DNA of 64,000 nucleotides from JAGLHV01 sp023143305 [NCBI: Clostridia bacterium] (GCA_030637025.1 DAOVVV010000006.1:1-64000), one strand, 5' to 3'. Positions 24,046 through 33,764 are shown, numbered from the stretch's first letter. Translations and numbers: made by a program. The notes: generated by a model not told the origin, from the letters alone.

Positions 24046-24462
24046 GTGAAGATTTTAACTAAAAATACAGATTATGCTATTCGTGCTTTAATAGTTTTGG
24101 CTTTGGATAAGAATCGTTTCATTTCGGCAAGGGAAATATCTCAAGAACAAAACATTCCTTATCAGTTTTTACGAGGGGTGTTGCGAAAATTAAAAAAAAA
24201 TAAGTTGATCGAATCCAAGGAAGGCATGGGCGGTGGGGTTCGTATTATTAAAAATTCAAAACAAATAAATATTTTTAATCTGATAAAAATATTTCAAGGT
24301 GATTTTGAAGTGTCCGAATGTATGTTTAAAAAAAATATTTGCCCTAACAGAAAGTCTTGTGTGTTGAGATCTGAGCTTAAACGTATTGAATATGATATTG
24401 GCGTAAAATTTAGGAATATTACATTGGCGAAATTATTAGCAAATATAGATAAAAAGTCTTAG
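24046..24462 (+). CDS. Rrf2-family regulator with Fe-S-type cysteines
   Basis: The start is taken as GTG 24046 because homologues begin MK(L/I)xTKxxDYAIRAL, as here. The 138-residue protein has a winged helix (ISAREISQEQNIPYQFLRG, with wing GMGGGVRI) and three cysteines CMFKKNICPNRKSC, spaced Cx6Cx5C. In Rrf2 proteins such as IscR and NsrR a Cys cluster at this place binds a [2Fe-2S] or [4Fe-4S] sensor. Location 270 bases before hcp suggests it controls that gene in response to nitric oxide or iron-sulfur state. Confidence 0.85.
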   Translation: MKILTKNTDYAIRALIVLALDKNRFISAREISQEQNIPYQFLRGVLRKLKKNKLIESKEGMGGGVRIIKNSKQINIFNLIKIFQGDFEVSECMFKKNICPNRKSCVLRSELKRIEYDIGVKFRNITLAKLLANIDKKS

Positions 24463-24507
24463 CGTGGATATGTGTAAGGAGATGTTTTAAATGGTTGTGA
24501 GTCTTTG

Positions 24508-24645
24508 ATGTTCAGGGAAATGGAAGATTATCTTGGGAGTGATTTCAAAATAATAAATTATGCTAAAGCAGTACTTGATTTTGCGAAGAAATTGATGAAT
24601 GCAGAAGGATGTGACGAGAAAGTCATTGTTCCATCAGCTAAATAA
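24508..24645 (+). pseudogene. N-terminal fragment of an HD-domain protein
   Basis: A 45-codon frame (MFREMEDYLGSDFKIINYAK, then AVLDFAKKLMNAEGCDEK) resembles the first helices of HD-superfamily phosphohydrolases, whose next segment would be the AAxLHDIG metal site. The frame instead ends at PSAK and stop. A further open stretch (24660-24730, ...[11 protein letters not shown]) just before hcp could be the C-terminal piece of the same gene after an internal deletion. Probably non-functional. Confidence 0.4.
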
Positions 24646-24732
24646 AAAAGAAAAAATCATTAATGAAAAATTTAAAACAAAAACAGGGATTGATTTAACC
24701 AGAAAATTATTTTTAAAAAAGGAGGAATAAAT

Positions 24733-26403
24733 ATGTTTTGTTTTCAATGTCAGGAAACGGCAAAGAATCAGGGATGTACGATTAAAGGAGTATGTGGAAA
24801 ACCCGGGGAAACCGCTGATGTTCAGGATTTGCTTATTTATGTGTGCAAAGGAATTTCTTTTTACGGGAGACGCCTTAAGGAAATAGAGTCTGTTGATAAG
24901 AAGTTCGGACATTTTATCTGTCAGGCTCTTTTTATCACGATCACAAATGTTGCTTGGGACGATGAGGCCATTATAGGAAGGATCAAAGAAGCTCTGAAAA
25001 TCAGAGATAAAATTAAAGAAGTTTTCTTTGTCGCCTATAGTAAGAAATTTGGAAAGGGTTTCTCCGAGGTATTGCCCGATTGTGTCGCATGGTATTCGGA
25101 TGATAACGCGAAGATTCTCGCTAAAGCCAAGTCTGACGAATTGCGCATTACCGCTCAAGACAATGAAGATGTGAGGTCTTTGCGGGAACTGCTTATTATA
25201 GGATGCAAGGGGATTGCTGCTTATGCTGATCATGCCGCTGTGTTGGGACGTGAAAAAGAAGAAATATACGATTTTATTATGGAAGCTCTGGATTCGACCA
25301 TAAGAGATCTGACGGTTGATGATATGGTAGCAATGGTCCTGAGAGCCGGAGAAAAGGCTGTCTCGACCATGGCTCTTTTGGATGAAGCCAATACAGCTAG
25401 CTACGGTCATCCTGAAATTACCGAAGTTAATTTGGGTGTCAGGAAAAATCCGGGGATACTGATAAGCGGCCATGACCTTAAGGACATGGAAGAACTGCTC
25501 AAGCAAACCGAGGGAACGGGTATCGATGTGTATACCCACGGTGAAATGCTTCCGGCAAATTATTATCCCGCTTTTAAAAAGTATACTCACTTTGTAGGCA
25601 ACTACGGCGGGTCTTGGTGGCAACAGAATAAAGAATTTGAGTCTTTTAACGGGTCTATTATTTTGACCACCAACTGCTTGATTCCAATCAAGAAGGAAAA
25701 TACCTATTTGAAAAGGCTGTTTACTACCGGAGTAGTCAGTTATCCGGGTGCCAACCATATACCGGATAGAGCGAAAGGAGGGTCTAAAGACTTTTCAAAG
25801 GTAATCGAACTTGCCAAAACCTGCAAGTCTCCTGAAGAACTGGAAAGCGGCACTCTTGTTGGAGGGTTTGCCCATAATCAGGTCATCGCTTTAGTGGATA
25901 AGGTGGTAGAGGCGGTTAAATCGGGCGAGATCAAGCGTTTTGTGGTCATGGCCGGTTGTGACGGCAGACAGAACACTCGAAATTATTTTACAAAAGTAGC
26001 CGAGAATTTACCCAAAGATACGGTTATTCTTACGGCAGGGTGTGCCAAATACCGATACAATAAATTAAAATTGGGAGACATCGGCGGAATTCCCCGTGTT
26101 TTAGATGCTGGCCAGTGCAATGACTCGTATTCCCTGGTAGTTATTGCTTTAAAATTAAAAGAAGTATTCGGGCTGAAGGATATTAATGACCTGCCGGTAT
26201 CATATGATATTGCGTGGTATGAACAGAAAGCGGTTACGGTTCTTCTGGCTTTGCTTTCTTTGGGAGTTAAGGGAATGCGGCTGGGCCCGACGTTGCCCGC
26301 TTTCTTATCGCCGAATGTTATCAAGGTGCTGGTGGATAAATTTGACATCAAGCCGATCGGGACGGTTGAGGAAGATATTGAGGCAATGATGGAAGGGAAA
26401 TAA
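24733..26403 (+). CDS. hcp: Hybrid cluster protein (hydroxylamine / NO-stress reductase)
   Basis: The 556-residue protein starts [15 protein letters not shown] and has the N-terminal cluster cysteines 3, 6, 15 and 21 (Cx2Cx8Cx5C), the pattern of the anaerobe-type protein with a [4Fe-4S] cluster. Hybrid-cluster ligands are seen downstream in [25 protein letters not shown] and TAGCAKYR. It reduces hydroxylamine in vitro and acts as an NO reductase or nitrosylase in vivo. GGAGGAATAA precedes the ATG. By eye its base composition is clearly richer in G+C than the flanking genes, suggesting later acquisition. The Rrf2 gene upstream is the likely regulator. Confidence 0.93.
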   Translation: MFCFQCQETAKNQGCTIKGVCGKPGETADVQDLLIYVCKGISFYGRRLKEIESVDKKFGHFICQALFITITNVAWDDEAIIGRIKEALKIRDKIKEVFFVAYSKKFGKGFSEVLPDCVAWYSDDNAKILAKAKSDELRITAQDNEDVRSLRELLIIGCKGIAAYADHAAVLGREKEEIYDFIMEALDSTIRDLTVDDMVAMVLRAGEKAVSTMALLDEANTASYGHPEITEVNLGVRKNPGILISGHDLKDMEELLKQTEGTGIDVYTHGEMLPANYYPAFKKYTHFVGNYGGSWWQQNKEFESFNGSIILTTNCLIPIKKENTYLKRLFTTGVVSYPGANHIPDRAKGGSKDFSKVIELAKTCKSPEELESGTLVGGFAHNQVIALVDKVVEAVKSGEIKRFVVMAGCDGRQNTRNYFTKVAENLPKDTVILTAGCAKYRYNKLKLGDIGGIPRVLDAGQCNDSYSLVVIALKLKEVFGLKDINDLPVSYDIAWYEQKAVTVLLALLSLGVKGMRLGPTLPAFLSPNVIKVLVDKFDIKPIGTVEEDIEAMMEGK

Positions 26404-26487
26404 AGAGAATATACACGTAAGGGAGGGTTGTTTTATGAATGGAAAACATTATGTATAACGATGATAAAAGATATTGGGGGACAGTTT

Positions 26488-26600
26488 AAAGGGTTAAAGT
26501 TCAGCAAGATAAAGAGGGGAGTTTTTCTTTTTCTTGAAGGGAATCCCCTTAGAATTAACCTGCTAATCTTCTCAAACCTTTCCAAAAAAAAGAACAGATA
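26488..26600. repeat. Mosaic intergenic repeat, copy 6 (partial)
   Basis: The stretch AGCAAGATAAAGAGGGGAG then TTTTTCTTTTTCTTGA and a GGGAATCCCC hairpin core, joins modules seen in copies 1-3 but lacks the TTGTTATCAACATTGACC core. It fills the space between hcp and the ATPase promoter. Confidence 0.65.
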
Positions 26601-26610
26601 CCTTATTTTC

Positions 26611-26670
26611 TTGACAGTCATATGCGATGAATGATATAATTACGCAGATTGCATAACGCATAATGCGTAA
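26611..26670 (+). promoter_or_regulatory. Promoter and palindromic operator of the ATPase gene
   Basis: TTGACA (26611-26616) and TATAAT (26635-26640) are 18 bases apart. TTACGCA (26640-26646) is inverted as TGCGTAA (26664-26670), and ACGCATAATGCGT (26656-26668) is itself a palindrome, so three half-sites cover the transcription start. The layout resembles the promoters at 659, 1853 and 3464. Confidence 0.6.
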
Positions 26671-26680
26671 AGGAGGCAAG

Positions 26681-27805
26681 ATGAAAAATCCATTCGTATA
26701 TGGGAAAGAAGTATCCGGTGATAATTTCTGTAACAGGAAGAGAGAGAAAAATGAGTTATATCGTGATATTATTAATGGACAGAATGTTATTATCTTTTCG
26801 CAAAGAAGGTTAGGAAAGACTTCTCTAATTAATGAAGTTTTCAATAAATGTCGAAAAAAAGGAATTATTCCGATATATGTTGACCTTTATCCGATGTTAT
26901 CAGAAGAAGATTTTATACGTATCTATGCTAAGTCTATTGCAGAAGTTGTGTGGGGAAAGATAAGAAAAAAATTAAAAGAAATTACACAGTTTTTCCACAA
27001 GGTTCGTCCTACATTTACTGTCAATCAAACAGGAGAGATATCCTATAGCTTTGACGTCGATAGAAAAGCGATAATTCCGTCTATTGAGGATGTATTGGAT
27101 GGTGTAAAAAGGTATGCGGATAGAAAAAAGAAAAAAGTAACAGTTTGTTTTGACGAATTTCAGCAAATTGGACAGTTAAAAACTGATAAACTTGAGAAAA
27201 TAATGCGTTCGTCATTTCAAAAACATAATAATATAGCATATGTTTTCATGGGAAGTAAAAAACATCTCATTACAGATATGTTTAATAATCCTAATAGACC
27301 TTTTTATAGAAGTGCTAAGTCTTTTCCCCTTGAGAAAATAAATAAATGTGAACTTTCATTATTTATTCAAGATAGATTTCAAACGACAGGAAAGTCCATT
27401 TCAAAAGATTTAATAGGGGAGATACTTGATATATGTGAATTACATCCTTATTACGTTCAATATTTTTGTCATATTATATGGGAGCGAGCGATTGACAGAA
27501 AGATTGTGAAGCAAGAGGATTTACGCGAAGGGCTGAAACTTTTACTTAAAAGAGAATCTTCTACCTATGAAGCTACCTGGGATCTTCTTACCGTTAAGCA
27601 AAAACAAGTACTTGTGGCGATTTCTAAGGTCTCCCCAAATGATAAACTTTTTTCTTCTGAATTCCTCGAAAAACATAATCTTGGTTCAGCCTCAAGTGTT
27701 CAGCGAACAGTGCGTAGTTTGATTAATAAGGATTTGATTGATAAGGCAGGAGAAATGTATATGATAATAGATATATTTTTTAAAAAATGGATTTTGCAGT
27801 TATAA
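26681..27805 (+). CDS. Archaeal-type/STAND-like AAA ATPase with C-terminal winged helix
   Basis: ATG 26681 is preferred over 26663 because AAAGGAGG lies just before it. The 374-residue protein has the family start NPFVYGKEVSGDNFCNRKRE, a Walker A variant SQRRLGKTSL, Walker B VTVCFDEFQQI, and a sensor-like VFMGSKKHL. This is the ATPase_2 (PF01637) group. The end (from about residue 300) looks like a winged helix (KQKQVLVAISK, then SASSVQRTVRSLINKDLI). Such stand-alone ATPases occur in mobile and defence regions, but their targets are unknown. It is flanked by mosaic repeats on both sides. Confidence 0.8.
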   Translation: MKNPFVYGKEVSGDNFCNRKREKNELYRDIINGQNVIIFSQRRLGKTSLINEVFNKCRKKGIIPIYVDLYPMLSEEDFIRIYAKSIAEVVWGKIRKKLKEITQFFHKVRPTFTVNQTGEISYSFDVDRKAIIPSIEDVLDGVKRYADRKKKKVTVCFDEFQQIGQLKTDKLEKIMRSSFQKHNNIAYVFMGSKKHLITDMFNNPNRPFYRSAKSFPLEKINKCELSLFIQDRFQTTGKSISKDLIGEILDICELHPYYVQYFCHIIWERAIDRKIVKQEDLREGLKLLLKRESSTYEATWDLLTVKQKQVLVAISKVSPNDKLFSSEFLEKHNLGSASSVQRTVRSLINKDLIDKAGEMYMIIDIFFKKWILQL

Positions 27806-27961
27806 TATTTGTTATTTTAGTTAAAATAGGGACAGCTGAGAAATAAAGAAAACCGTTTTATCTTTATGCTAACATTTTATTGGTAATTAAGTAGTATAGA
27901 AGCAACATATTTAATTGATATGGTGGCTGTCGCCGGGTTTCTTTACTCTTGAAGAGAAGAA

Positions 27962-28082
27962 AAAAAGAAAAATATATTTTTGTTATCAACATTGACCAGC
28001 CCGGGGAGTTTATTTTTCAGTCGCAGGTGAAAGACAAGTGAGCTTGTCCTGAGGAGCAAAACGACGAAGGAAGTCCTATTAA
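27962..28082. repeat. Mosaic intergenic repeat, copy 7
   Basis: TTTTTGTTATCAACATTGAC and CAGCCCGGGGAG are followed by GTGAGCTTGTCCTGAG and AAACGACGAAGG, the same joined pair as in copy 2. The 326-base gap 27806-28131 contains nothing else convincing. Confidence 0.75.
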
Positions 28083-28131
28083 GGAAATTTTTAAAAACTA
28101 TTTTGTCACAGGAGTTGAATTCAAATTAGCC

Positions 28132-28380
28132 ATGTGGTATATATATATCCTTGAATGTTCCGATAAGACTTTATATACAGGAATTACAACAAATTTAAGT
28201 AAAAGACTTAATCAGCACAATAAAGGAATGGGTTCAAAATATACATTTGCACGAAAACCGGTGAAATATGTTTATTCAGAGAAATGTCCTGATAGATCAT
28301 TTGCCACAAAAAGAGAACAGGAGATTAAATGTTTGACAAGAAAGAAAAAACTTGAGTTAATAGAAGGCAAATCGCTGTAG
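28132..28380 (+). CDS. GIY-YIG nuclease-fold protein (UPF0213/YhbQ-like)
   Basis: The 82-residue protein starts [20 protein letters not shown], giving the YIY...YTG core of GIY-YIG domains, then the Arg of LSKRLNQHN and the Glu of [14 protein letters not shown]. Single-domain members of this group have weak or unproven nuclease activity and may act in DNA repair or as remnants of mobile elements. There is no strong ribosome-binding site. It follows mosaic repeat copy 7 by 50 bases. Confidence 0.85.
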   Translation: MWYIYILECSDKTLYTGITTNLSKRLNQHNKGMGSKYTFARKPVKYVYSEKCPDRSFATKREQEIKCLTRKKKLELIEGKSL

Positions 28381-28511
28381 GTGAATTTACACTGAATCTA
28401 ATTAGGTGAGTTCTGCCCCGGAAATGTTTTTCTTTCCTCCATAAGTAACACACTTTAAACTTTTAAAATTAACAACTTAAAGATTTCTTTATTATGGTAT
28501 GAGTTTTTACC

Positions 28512-28700
28512 TTGACACTAAAATAGAATAAAAATATAATTAAAAAATGAAGAGACCATCTGAGAAATCAGGGAAGTTATTAGGGGTTGGAGAACAGATA
28601 CTTCAATAAATTAAAACCTTAAGCAACATTCCTCAAAATTTCACGTTAACAAATCATAGGAATTGAGTTCTTTAGGAGCTATCGAGTTTGCTCGATGCTC
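28512..28700 (+). promoter_or_regulatory. Consensus promoter and hairpin in the gap after the GIY-YIG gene
   Basis: TTGACA (28512-28517) and TATAAT (28535-28540) are 17 bases apart. A 20-codon frame (28547-28609) follows but resembles nothing known. A hairpin with arms near ATCGAG/CTCGAT lies at 28676-28700. The promoter most simply drives the small membrane gene at 28759 through a 210-base leader. No gene is seen in 28381-28758. Confidence 0.5.
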
Positions 28701-28758
28701 ATTTCGTCAGCAATTCAATTCAGGCATTATCTGAAATAAAAACAGAACAGGAGAGAAT

Positions 28759-28953
28759 ATGATAGATATTTTAATACCTTTAGTCGGAGGAATTTTACTG
28801 CTTACCAAACCGGATATGTTTATACGTAAAGAAATGGAAGAAGATCTAAAGAAAAAGAAAAAAAATTTATATCAGAAAATCGGATGGGTATTAATAGGCG
28901 TAAGTATTCTGTATTTTCTCAGTAAAATATTGATTAATGCGAGTTGTAGGTAA
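28759..28953 (+). CDS. Small two-helix membrane protein of unknown function
   Basis: The 64-residue protein has a hydrophobic N-terminus (IDILIPLVGGILLLT), a charged loop (EMEEDLKKKKKN) and a second membrane helix (IGWVLIGVSILYFLSKILI). No motif is recognised. AGGAGAG precedes the ATG. It lies 51 bases before glycerol kinase but has no obvious link with it. Confidence 0.6.
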   Translation: MIDILIPLVGGILLLTKPDMFIRKEMEEDLKKKKKNLYQKIGWVLIGVSILYFLSKILINASCR

Positions 28954-29004
28954 TCAGGGGATATAGATATTCAGCTGGGTAAATTTTAAAGGAGGAGCAT
29001 AAAG

Positions 29005-30477
29005 ATGAAGGTTAAGGTCGTTTTAGCTATTGATTTGGGGACCACCGGTAACCGGGTTATAGCTTTTTCCCAGGAAGGTGAGATACTATCCAAATCTTAT
29101 TATGATTTTCCCCAGATATTTCCTCAGTCCGGATGGGTAGAACATAATCCTTTTGATATTTTAAATACCACTCTTCGTGCCCTGCGGGATGTTGTCAAAA
29201 TAATTGGCGTAAATAATGTTACCTCTATCGGTATTACTAATCAAAGAGAGACCACTATATTATGGGATAAATTTACCGGTAAACCAGTTTATAATGCCAT
29301 TGTCTGGCAATGTAGAAGAACAGAGAATATTTGCCGGGATTTGAAACAGTACAACAAAGTGATTAAGGAAAAAACCGGTTTAGTTCTGGATCCGTATTTT
29401 TCCGCCACCAAAATAAAATGGATAATTAAAAACGTTCCTAATATAAAGAAGAAAATTATTGAAGGGAAAATTATTTTCGGTACTCCGGAAACCTGGATTT
29501 TATGGAATCTAACCGGAGGTAAAGTTCACTGCACAGAGCCGAGCAATGCCTCCCGGACGATGCTTTTTAACATCAGGACATTGGAGTTTGACCCGGAATT
29601 ATTGAAAATTTTTGCTATACCCGGGCAGATGTTGCCGGAGGTTAAAAATTCTGATTCAACATTTGGAGTCCTGGATAAAAAAATACTGGGAAAGGAAATT
29701 CCGATTATTGGTATTTTGGGTGATCAGCAAGCTTCCTTGTTTACGCAATGCGGCTGGAAAAAAAAGATGATAAAAGCTACTTACGGTACGGGTATCTTTG
29801 TAATGACCAATATTCTAAAAAAACCGGTTATTTCGAACAAACTGCTGACCACTATTGCCTGGAAAATTGGCGATGAAGTAAATTATGCGATGGAAGGAAG
29901 CCTGTTTATAGGCGGGGCCGCAATCCAATGGTTGAGAGATAATTTAAAGATTCTAAAATCAGCCGCAGATAGCGAAAATATGGCTGCTTTGCTAAAGGAT
30001 AATGAAGATGTCTATTTTGTGCCGGCGCTTCAGGGATTAGGTGCTCCTTACTGGGATCCAGACGCTCGCGGACTGCTAATCGGGTTGACCAGAAAAACAA
30101 CAACAAAAAATATTGTTCGAGCTGTTTTAGAATCGTTGGCTTACCAGACCAGAGATGTAATCGAGGAAATGGAGAAAAATCTCCAATTTGAATTTAAAGT
30201 CTTGTGCGTTGATGGAGGAGCAACCGTCAATAACTTTCTAATGCAATTCCAATCCGATATTTTATCTCTGCCCATCAAACGATTAGTGAATACCGACAGC
30301 ACCGCCCTTGGAGCGGCTGGGATTAGTGCGATTACGACAGGATTCTGGACCAAAGAACAGTTTGAAAAAATGAAAACAATTGATAAAGTCTTTGAACCAA
30401 AAATGAATAAAAAAAAATCTGACTTTTATTACGCTAAATGGAAGGAAGCCGTAAAAAGGTGTTTAAAGTGGAAATAA
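29005..30477 (+). CDS. glpK: Glycerol kinase (FGGY family)
   Basis: The 490-residue protein is the usual length for GlpK. It has the phosphate-1 motif AIDLGTTGNRV, the substrate segment GITNQRETTILWDKFTGKP with NAIVWQCRRT, GDQQASLF, and the FGGY signature region around FVPALQGLGAPYWDPDARG. It phosphorylates glycerol to glycerol 3-phosphate. No glycerol facilitator or dehydrogenase gene is nearby, so it appears to be a lone gene. By eye its G+C content is somewhat above that of the neighbours. AGGAGG precedes the ATG. Confidence 0.92.
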   Translation: MKVKVVLAIDLGTTGNRVIAFSQEGEILSKSYYDFPQIFPQSGWVEHNPFDILNTTLRALRDVVKIIGVNNVTSIGITNQRETTILWDKFTGKPVYNAIVWQCRRTENICRDLKQYNKVIKEKTGLVLDPYFSATKIKWIIKNVPNIKKKIIEGKIIFGTPETWILWNLTGGKVHCTEPSNASRTMLFNIRTLEFDPELLKIFAIPGQMLPEVKNSDSTFGVLDKKILGKEIPIIGILGDQQASLFTQCGWKKKMIKATYGTGIFVMTNILKKPVISNKLLTTIAWKIGDEVNYAMEGSLFIGGAAIQWLRDNLKILKSAADSENMAALLKDNEDVYFVPALQGLGAPYWDPDARGLLIGLTRKTTTKNIVRAVLESLAYQTRDVIEEMEKNLQFEFKVLCVDGGATVNNFLMQFQSDILSLPIKRLVNTDSTALGAAGISAITTGFWTKEQFEKMKTIDKVFEPKMNKKKSDFYYAKWKEAVKRCLKWK

Positions 30478-30636
30478 GCTACTCATTCCCCCGGTTTTGT
30501 TTCCTGAAGATTTATTAAAATAAATCTAACCGCTGGGATGTATTTGCAAAACTAAGCAGGGGGGTAGCTGAAAACGGTGAAGAATGATAATGACGGCTCT
30601 TATATTTTGTTACTTGAATAATTGAAGAAGGTAAAA

Positions 30637-31725
30637 ATGGGAACAGTAATTCATGAAGAAAGAAGTTTGAGTTTTTTTGAGAAATATCTGACGCTATGGG
30701 TTATTGTCTGTATTGGATTGGGTATCTTGTTGGGGAAGATGTTTCCACAGGGTGCAATACTGTTGGATAGGTTCTCTGTTTATCAAGTATCCATACCGAT
30801 TGCTATATGCCTATTTTTTATGATGTATCCGATTATGGTCAAGATTGATTTTGCAGAAGTGATTAAAGCAGGGAAAACACCCAAACCGGTTATCATTACA
30901 CTGTTTGTTAATTGGTGCGTGAAACCTTTTACGATGCTTGCAATTGCTACATTCTTTTTAGGAGTATTATTTAAAGGATGGTTACCGGGAACTGAAATTA
31001 TAAAAGGAGGAACCGAGGTCGAGTTGTTCAGATCTTATATCGCCGGATGCATTCTTTTAGGAATAGCTCCCTGCACGGCAATGGTACTTATCTGGGGACA
31101 TCTGTCAAAAGGGAACGATGGGCATACGCTCGTTATGGTTGCCATAAATTCTCTTACCATGCTTTTTCTCTATGCTCCGCTTGGAGGATGGCTGCTTGGG
31201 GTGAATAAAATGCCTATTCCGTGGCAGACAATCGTTTTGTCCGTTGTGATCTATGTTGGGCTGCCTCTCCTTTTGGGATATCATTCAAGAAAGTGGATTA
31301 TAGCAAAGAAGGGGTTCAAATGGTTTGAAGAGAGATTCCTTCATTATTTGACACCGGTATCTATCATGGCTCTTCTTCTGACTCTTATTCTGCTATTTTC
31401 ATTTAAGGGTGAGTTGATTATCAATCAGCCTCAGGTGATTCTGCTTATTGCAATACCGCTTTTTATCCAGACATGTTTGATTTTTGTTTTGGGGTATGGA
31501 TTAGCAAAATGGCTTAAATTATCATATAGAGATGCGGCCCCATCAGCTCTTATTGGAGCAAGCAATCATTTTGAAGTTGCAATTGCCACGGCAACCATGC
31601 TCTTTGGTCTATCATCAGGAGCGGCTTTGGCAGCAGTGGTGGGGGTGTTGATTGAAGTACCGGTGATGCTCATGCTCGTACGGGTTTGTTTGAATACCAA
31701 AAGCCTATTTCGACAAGAAGGGTAG
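30637..31725 (+). CDS. acr3: Acr3-type arsenite efflux permease
   Basis: ATG 30637 with AAGAAGG upstream is preferred to TTG 30622. The 362-residue protein has about ten membrane helices and the Acr3 marks: [20 protein letters not shown] and the essential-cysteine segment [12 protein letters not shown], ending with [16 protein letters not shown]. It exports arsenite from the cytoplasm by proton motive force. It is followed 75 bases later by arsM. No arsR lies directly in front; the ArsR in this window is at 57484 with a different permease. Confidence 0.93.
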   Translation: MGTVIHEERSLSFFEKYLTLWVIVCIGLGILLGKMFPQGAILLDRFSVYQVSIPIAICLFFMMYPIMVKIDFAEVIKAGKTPKPVIITLFVNWCVKPFTMLAIATFFLGVLFKGWLPGTEIIKGGTEVELFRSYIAGCILLGIAPCTAMVLIWGHLSKGNDGHTLVMVAINSLTMLFLYAPLGGWLLGVNKMPIPWQTIVLSVVIYVGLPLLLGYHSRKWIIAKKGFKWFEERFLHYLTPVSIMALLLTLILLFSFKGELIINQPQVILLIAIPLFIQTCLIFVLGYGLAKWLKLSYRDAAPSALIGASNHFEVAIATATMLFGLSSGAALAAVVGVLIEVPVMLMLVRVCLNTKSLFRQEG

Positions 31726-31800
31726 ATATGTATAATGAGGGGGACGGAGTGGGATTATCTTTGGAATGATTGAAAAATAAAACATTAGAAGGAGCTTTAT

Positions 31801-32658
31801 ATGAAAAGAAATGCCAAAAAAATTAGAGAAATTGTGAAAAAGGGCTATGCGAAAATTGCTAAAGAACAAGGAACTTGTTGTTCTCACAAAACGTGTTGTA
31901 GTGAGTCTGACCAGGCAAAAACAATAAGTAAAAGCATGGGGTATTCTAATGAAGAGATGCGTTCAGTGCCGGATGGGGCTAATTTGGGACTTGGTTGCGG
32001 GAATCCGGTTGCAATAGCATCGCTTAAAAGAGGGGAAGTCGTCTTGGATTTAGGTAGTGGAGCAGGATTTGATGCCTTTCTTGCTGCTCGTACTATAGGT
32101 AAGACCGGATATGTTATCGGTGTTGATATGACACCTGAAATGATAAAAAAAGCTGAAGATAATGCTCAAAAAAGTGGATTTGAAAATGTTGAATTCAGAC
32201 TTGGAGAGATTGAAAAGCTTCCTGTTGAAGATAACAGTATTGATATTGTTATTTCGAATTGTGTCATCAATCTATCTCCGGACAAGGAAAGAGTTTTTAA
32301 AGAAATTTTCCGTGTATTGAAACCCGGAGGCAGAATCATGATTTCTGATTTGATACTGGTTAAAGAACTGCCTGAGAAAATCAGGAAGTCCGTTGAATTC
32401 TATGTCGGTTGTCTTGCCGGAGCAGTTATGGAAAAAAATTACATCAATTTTATACTTCAGGCAGGATTTAAAAAGCCTGCAGTTATAAGCAGAGTTTCAT
32501 TTCCGATTGAAGCGATCTCGAATGATTCAACGGCTCAGGCACTATGCTCAAGAGAAGACATTAATGATAAAGATTTGGAGGAGATTAAAGATGCAGTGAT
32601 AAGTATTAAGATATCTGCTTTTAAATCATCTATAACAGGCGGAGGAAAAGGAAGATAG
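31801..32658 (+). CDS. arsM: Arsenite S-adenosylmethionine methyltransferase
   Basis: The 285-residue protein has the SAM motif VLDLGSGAGFDAF and ArsM cysteines Cys66 (LGCGNP), Cys154 (SNCVINLSPDK) and Cys204 (GCLAGAV), plus two N-terminal Cys pairs (CCSHKTCC at 26-33). It methylates As(III) stepwise with SAM. Its methyltransferase core resembles the C-terminal half of the ArsS-ArsM fusion at 14484, so the window holds two ArsM units. AGGAG precedes the ATG. It probably forms an operon with acr3 and the ferredoxin-like gene. Confidence 0.92.
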   Translation: MKRNAKKIREIVKKGYAKIAKEQGTCCSHKTCCSESDQAKTISKSMGYSNEEMRSVPDGANLGLGCGNPVAIASLKRGEVVLDLGSGAGFDAFLAARTIGKTGYVIGVDMTPEMIKKAEDNAQKSGFENVEFRLGEIEKLPVEDNSIDIVISNCVINLSPDKERVFKEIFRVLKPGGRIMISDLILVKELPEKIRKSVEFYVGCLAGAVMEKNYINFILQAGFKKPAVISRVSFPIEAISNDSTAQALCSREDINDKDLEEIKDAVISIKISAFKSSITGGGKGR

Positions 32659-32751
32659 AAATTCGTGGTATGGGGTGCCCGAGAGGTAACGGGATGTAAT
32701 GAATACAAAATATCAGACAATAAAAACAATATAAAAAAAGGAACACTAACG

Positions 32752-33582
32752 ATGAAAAGACAAATCATTAAAATTGATGAAGAAAAATGTAATGGATGCG
32801 GCGGATGCGTACCAAATTGTCCCGAAGGTGCTCTGCAAATTATTGACGGAAAAGCCAGGCTGGTTGGGGAATTGTTATGCGATGGTCTTGGTGCCTGTAT
32901 CGGGAATTGCCCTCAGGGAGCAATTACAATAGAAGAACGTGAGGCAGAAGAATATGATGAAAGAAAAGTAATGGAGAATGTAGTGAAGGCCGGGGAAAAT
33001 GTTATTACAGCTCACATAAAGCATTTAAAGGATCATGGTCAGCATGAAGACCTTAAACAAGCTATGGATTACCTAAAAGAGCATAATATATCCACACCGA
33101 AATCAGAAGATAAAAATGAAGAACCTTTGCCCTGTGGTTGTTCGGGGACGATGATGAAGGATTTTCGCAATGATAAAGTCGAAGAGGCTCAAGAACAGCC
33201 GGCGGGAGCTACTAAATCCGAATTGCGTCAATGGCCTACACAGTTACACTTATTAAATTCAGCAGCACCGTATTTTAAAGAGTCCGATCTTTTAGTAGCG
33301 GCTGATTGCGTTGCGTTTACCTTTGCTGATTTTCACAGACGTTTTTTAAAAGGAAAAACTCTTGTGATGTTTTGTCCGAAACTAGATTCAAATATGGATA
33401 TGTATTTAGAGAAACTCACAGCTATTATTCGGGATAATAATATAAAATCAATTACAGTAGTTAAGATGGAAGTGCCGTGCTGTTCCGGTACTCTAAAGTT
33501 GGTAGAGCAAGCGGTTAAGAACTCAAAAAAGAATGTTGTTATTAAAGATTATACAATTTCTATTAGAGGAGACATCGTATAA
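32752..33582 (+). CDS. Ferredoxin-type 4Fe-4S protein with C-terminal Cys-containing domain
   Basis: ATG 32752 (MKRQIIKIDEEKC) with AAAGGA upstream is preferred to GTG 32665. The 276-residue protein starts with Cys13, 16, 19 and 23 (CNGCGGCVPNC). The second site CDGLGACIGNC keeps only three cysteines (43, 49, 53), lacking the second of the usual CxxC. A linker with PCGCSG follows, then a C-terminal domain with ADCVAF, FCPKLD and VPCCSGT. It is a redox protein of a family common in anaerobes, usually uncharacterised. Following arsM, it might supply electrons for arsenic chemistry, but it is also found in other contexts. Confidence 0.8.
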   Translation: MKRQIIKIDEEKCNGCGGCVPNCPEGALQIIDGKARLVGELLCDGLGACIGNCPQGAITIEEREAEEYDERKVMENVVKAGENVITAHIKHLKDHGQHEDLKQAMDYLKEHNISTPKSEDKNEEPLPCGCSGTMMKDFRNDKVEEAQEQPAGATKSELRQWPTQLHLLNSAAPYFKESDLLVAADCVAFTFADFHRRFLKGKTLVMFCPKLDSNMDMYLEKLTAIIRDNNIKSITVVKMEVPCCSGTLKLVEQAVKNSKKNVVIKDYTISIRGDIV

Positions 33583-33764
33583 TCTAAAAGGAAACTACTG
33601 TTTTATGTCACCAAATTTTTGTTGACATAAAACCAAATAAATGTAACAATGACTTCAAAGAAAAAGACAGTAGTGATGTGTTTAAGAAATGGGTGACAAA
33701 TGGTTATACAAAAGAATACAAAGTTATTGGGCTTTGAGTTATTTTTTAGGAAAAGGAGAATGTA

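Noticed and set aside
24634-25758. Long open frame (374 codons) on the minus strand over hcp
   Set aside because: It is the antisense shadow of hcp, whose conserved Fe-S and hybrid-cluster motifs are on the + strand. Its translation shows no domain and no ribosome-binding site.
316-28082. CRISPR array or integron attC sites for the mosaic repeats
   Set aside because: Copies are kilobases apart, vary in module content, and lack regular spacers; no integrase or cas gene is present.
32665-32751. Longer start (GTG 32665) for the ferredoxin-like protein
   Set aside because: The extra 29 residues have no Fe-S motif and no ribosome-binding site, whereas ATG 32752 begins a typical ferredoxin N-terminus.
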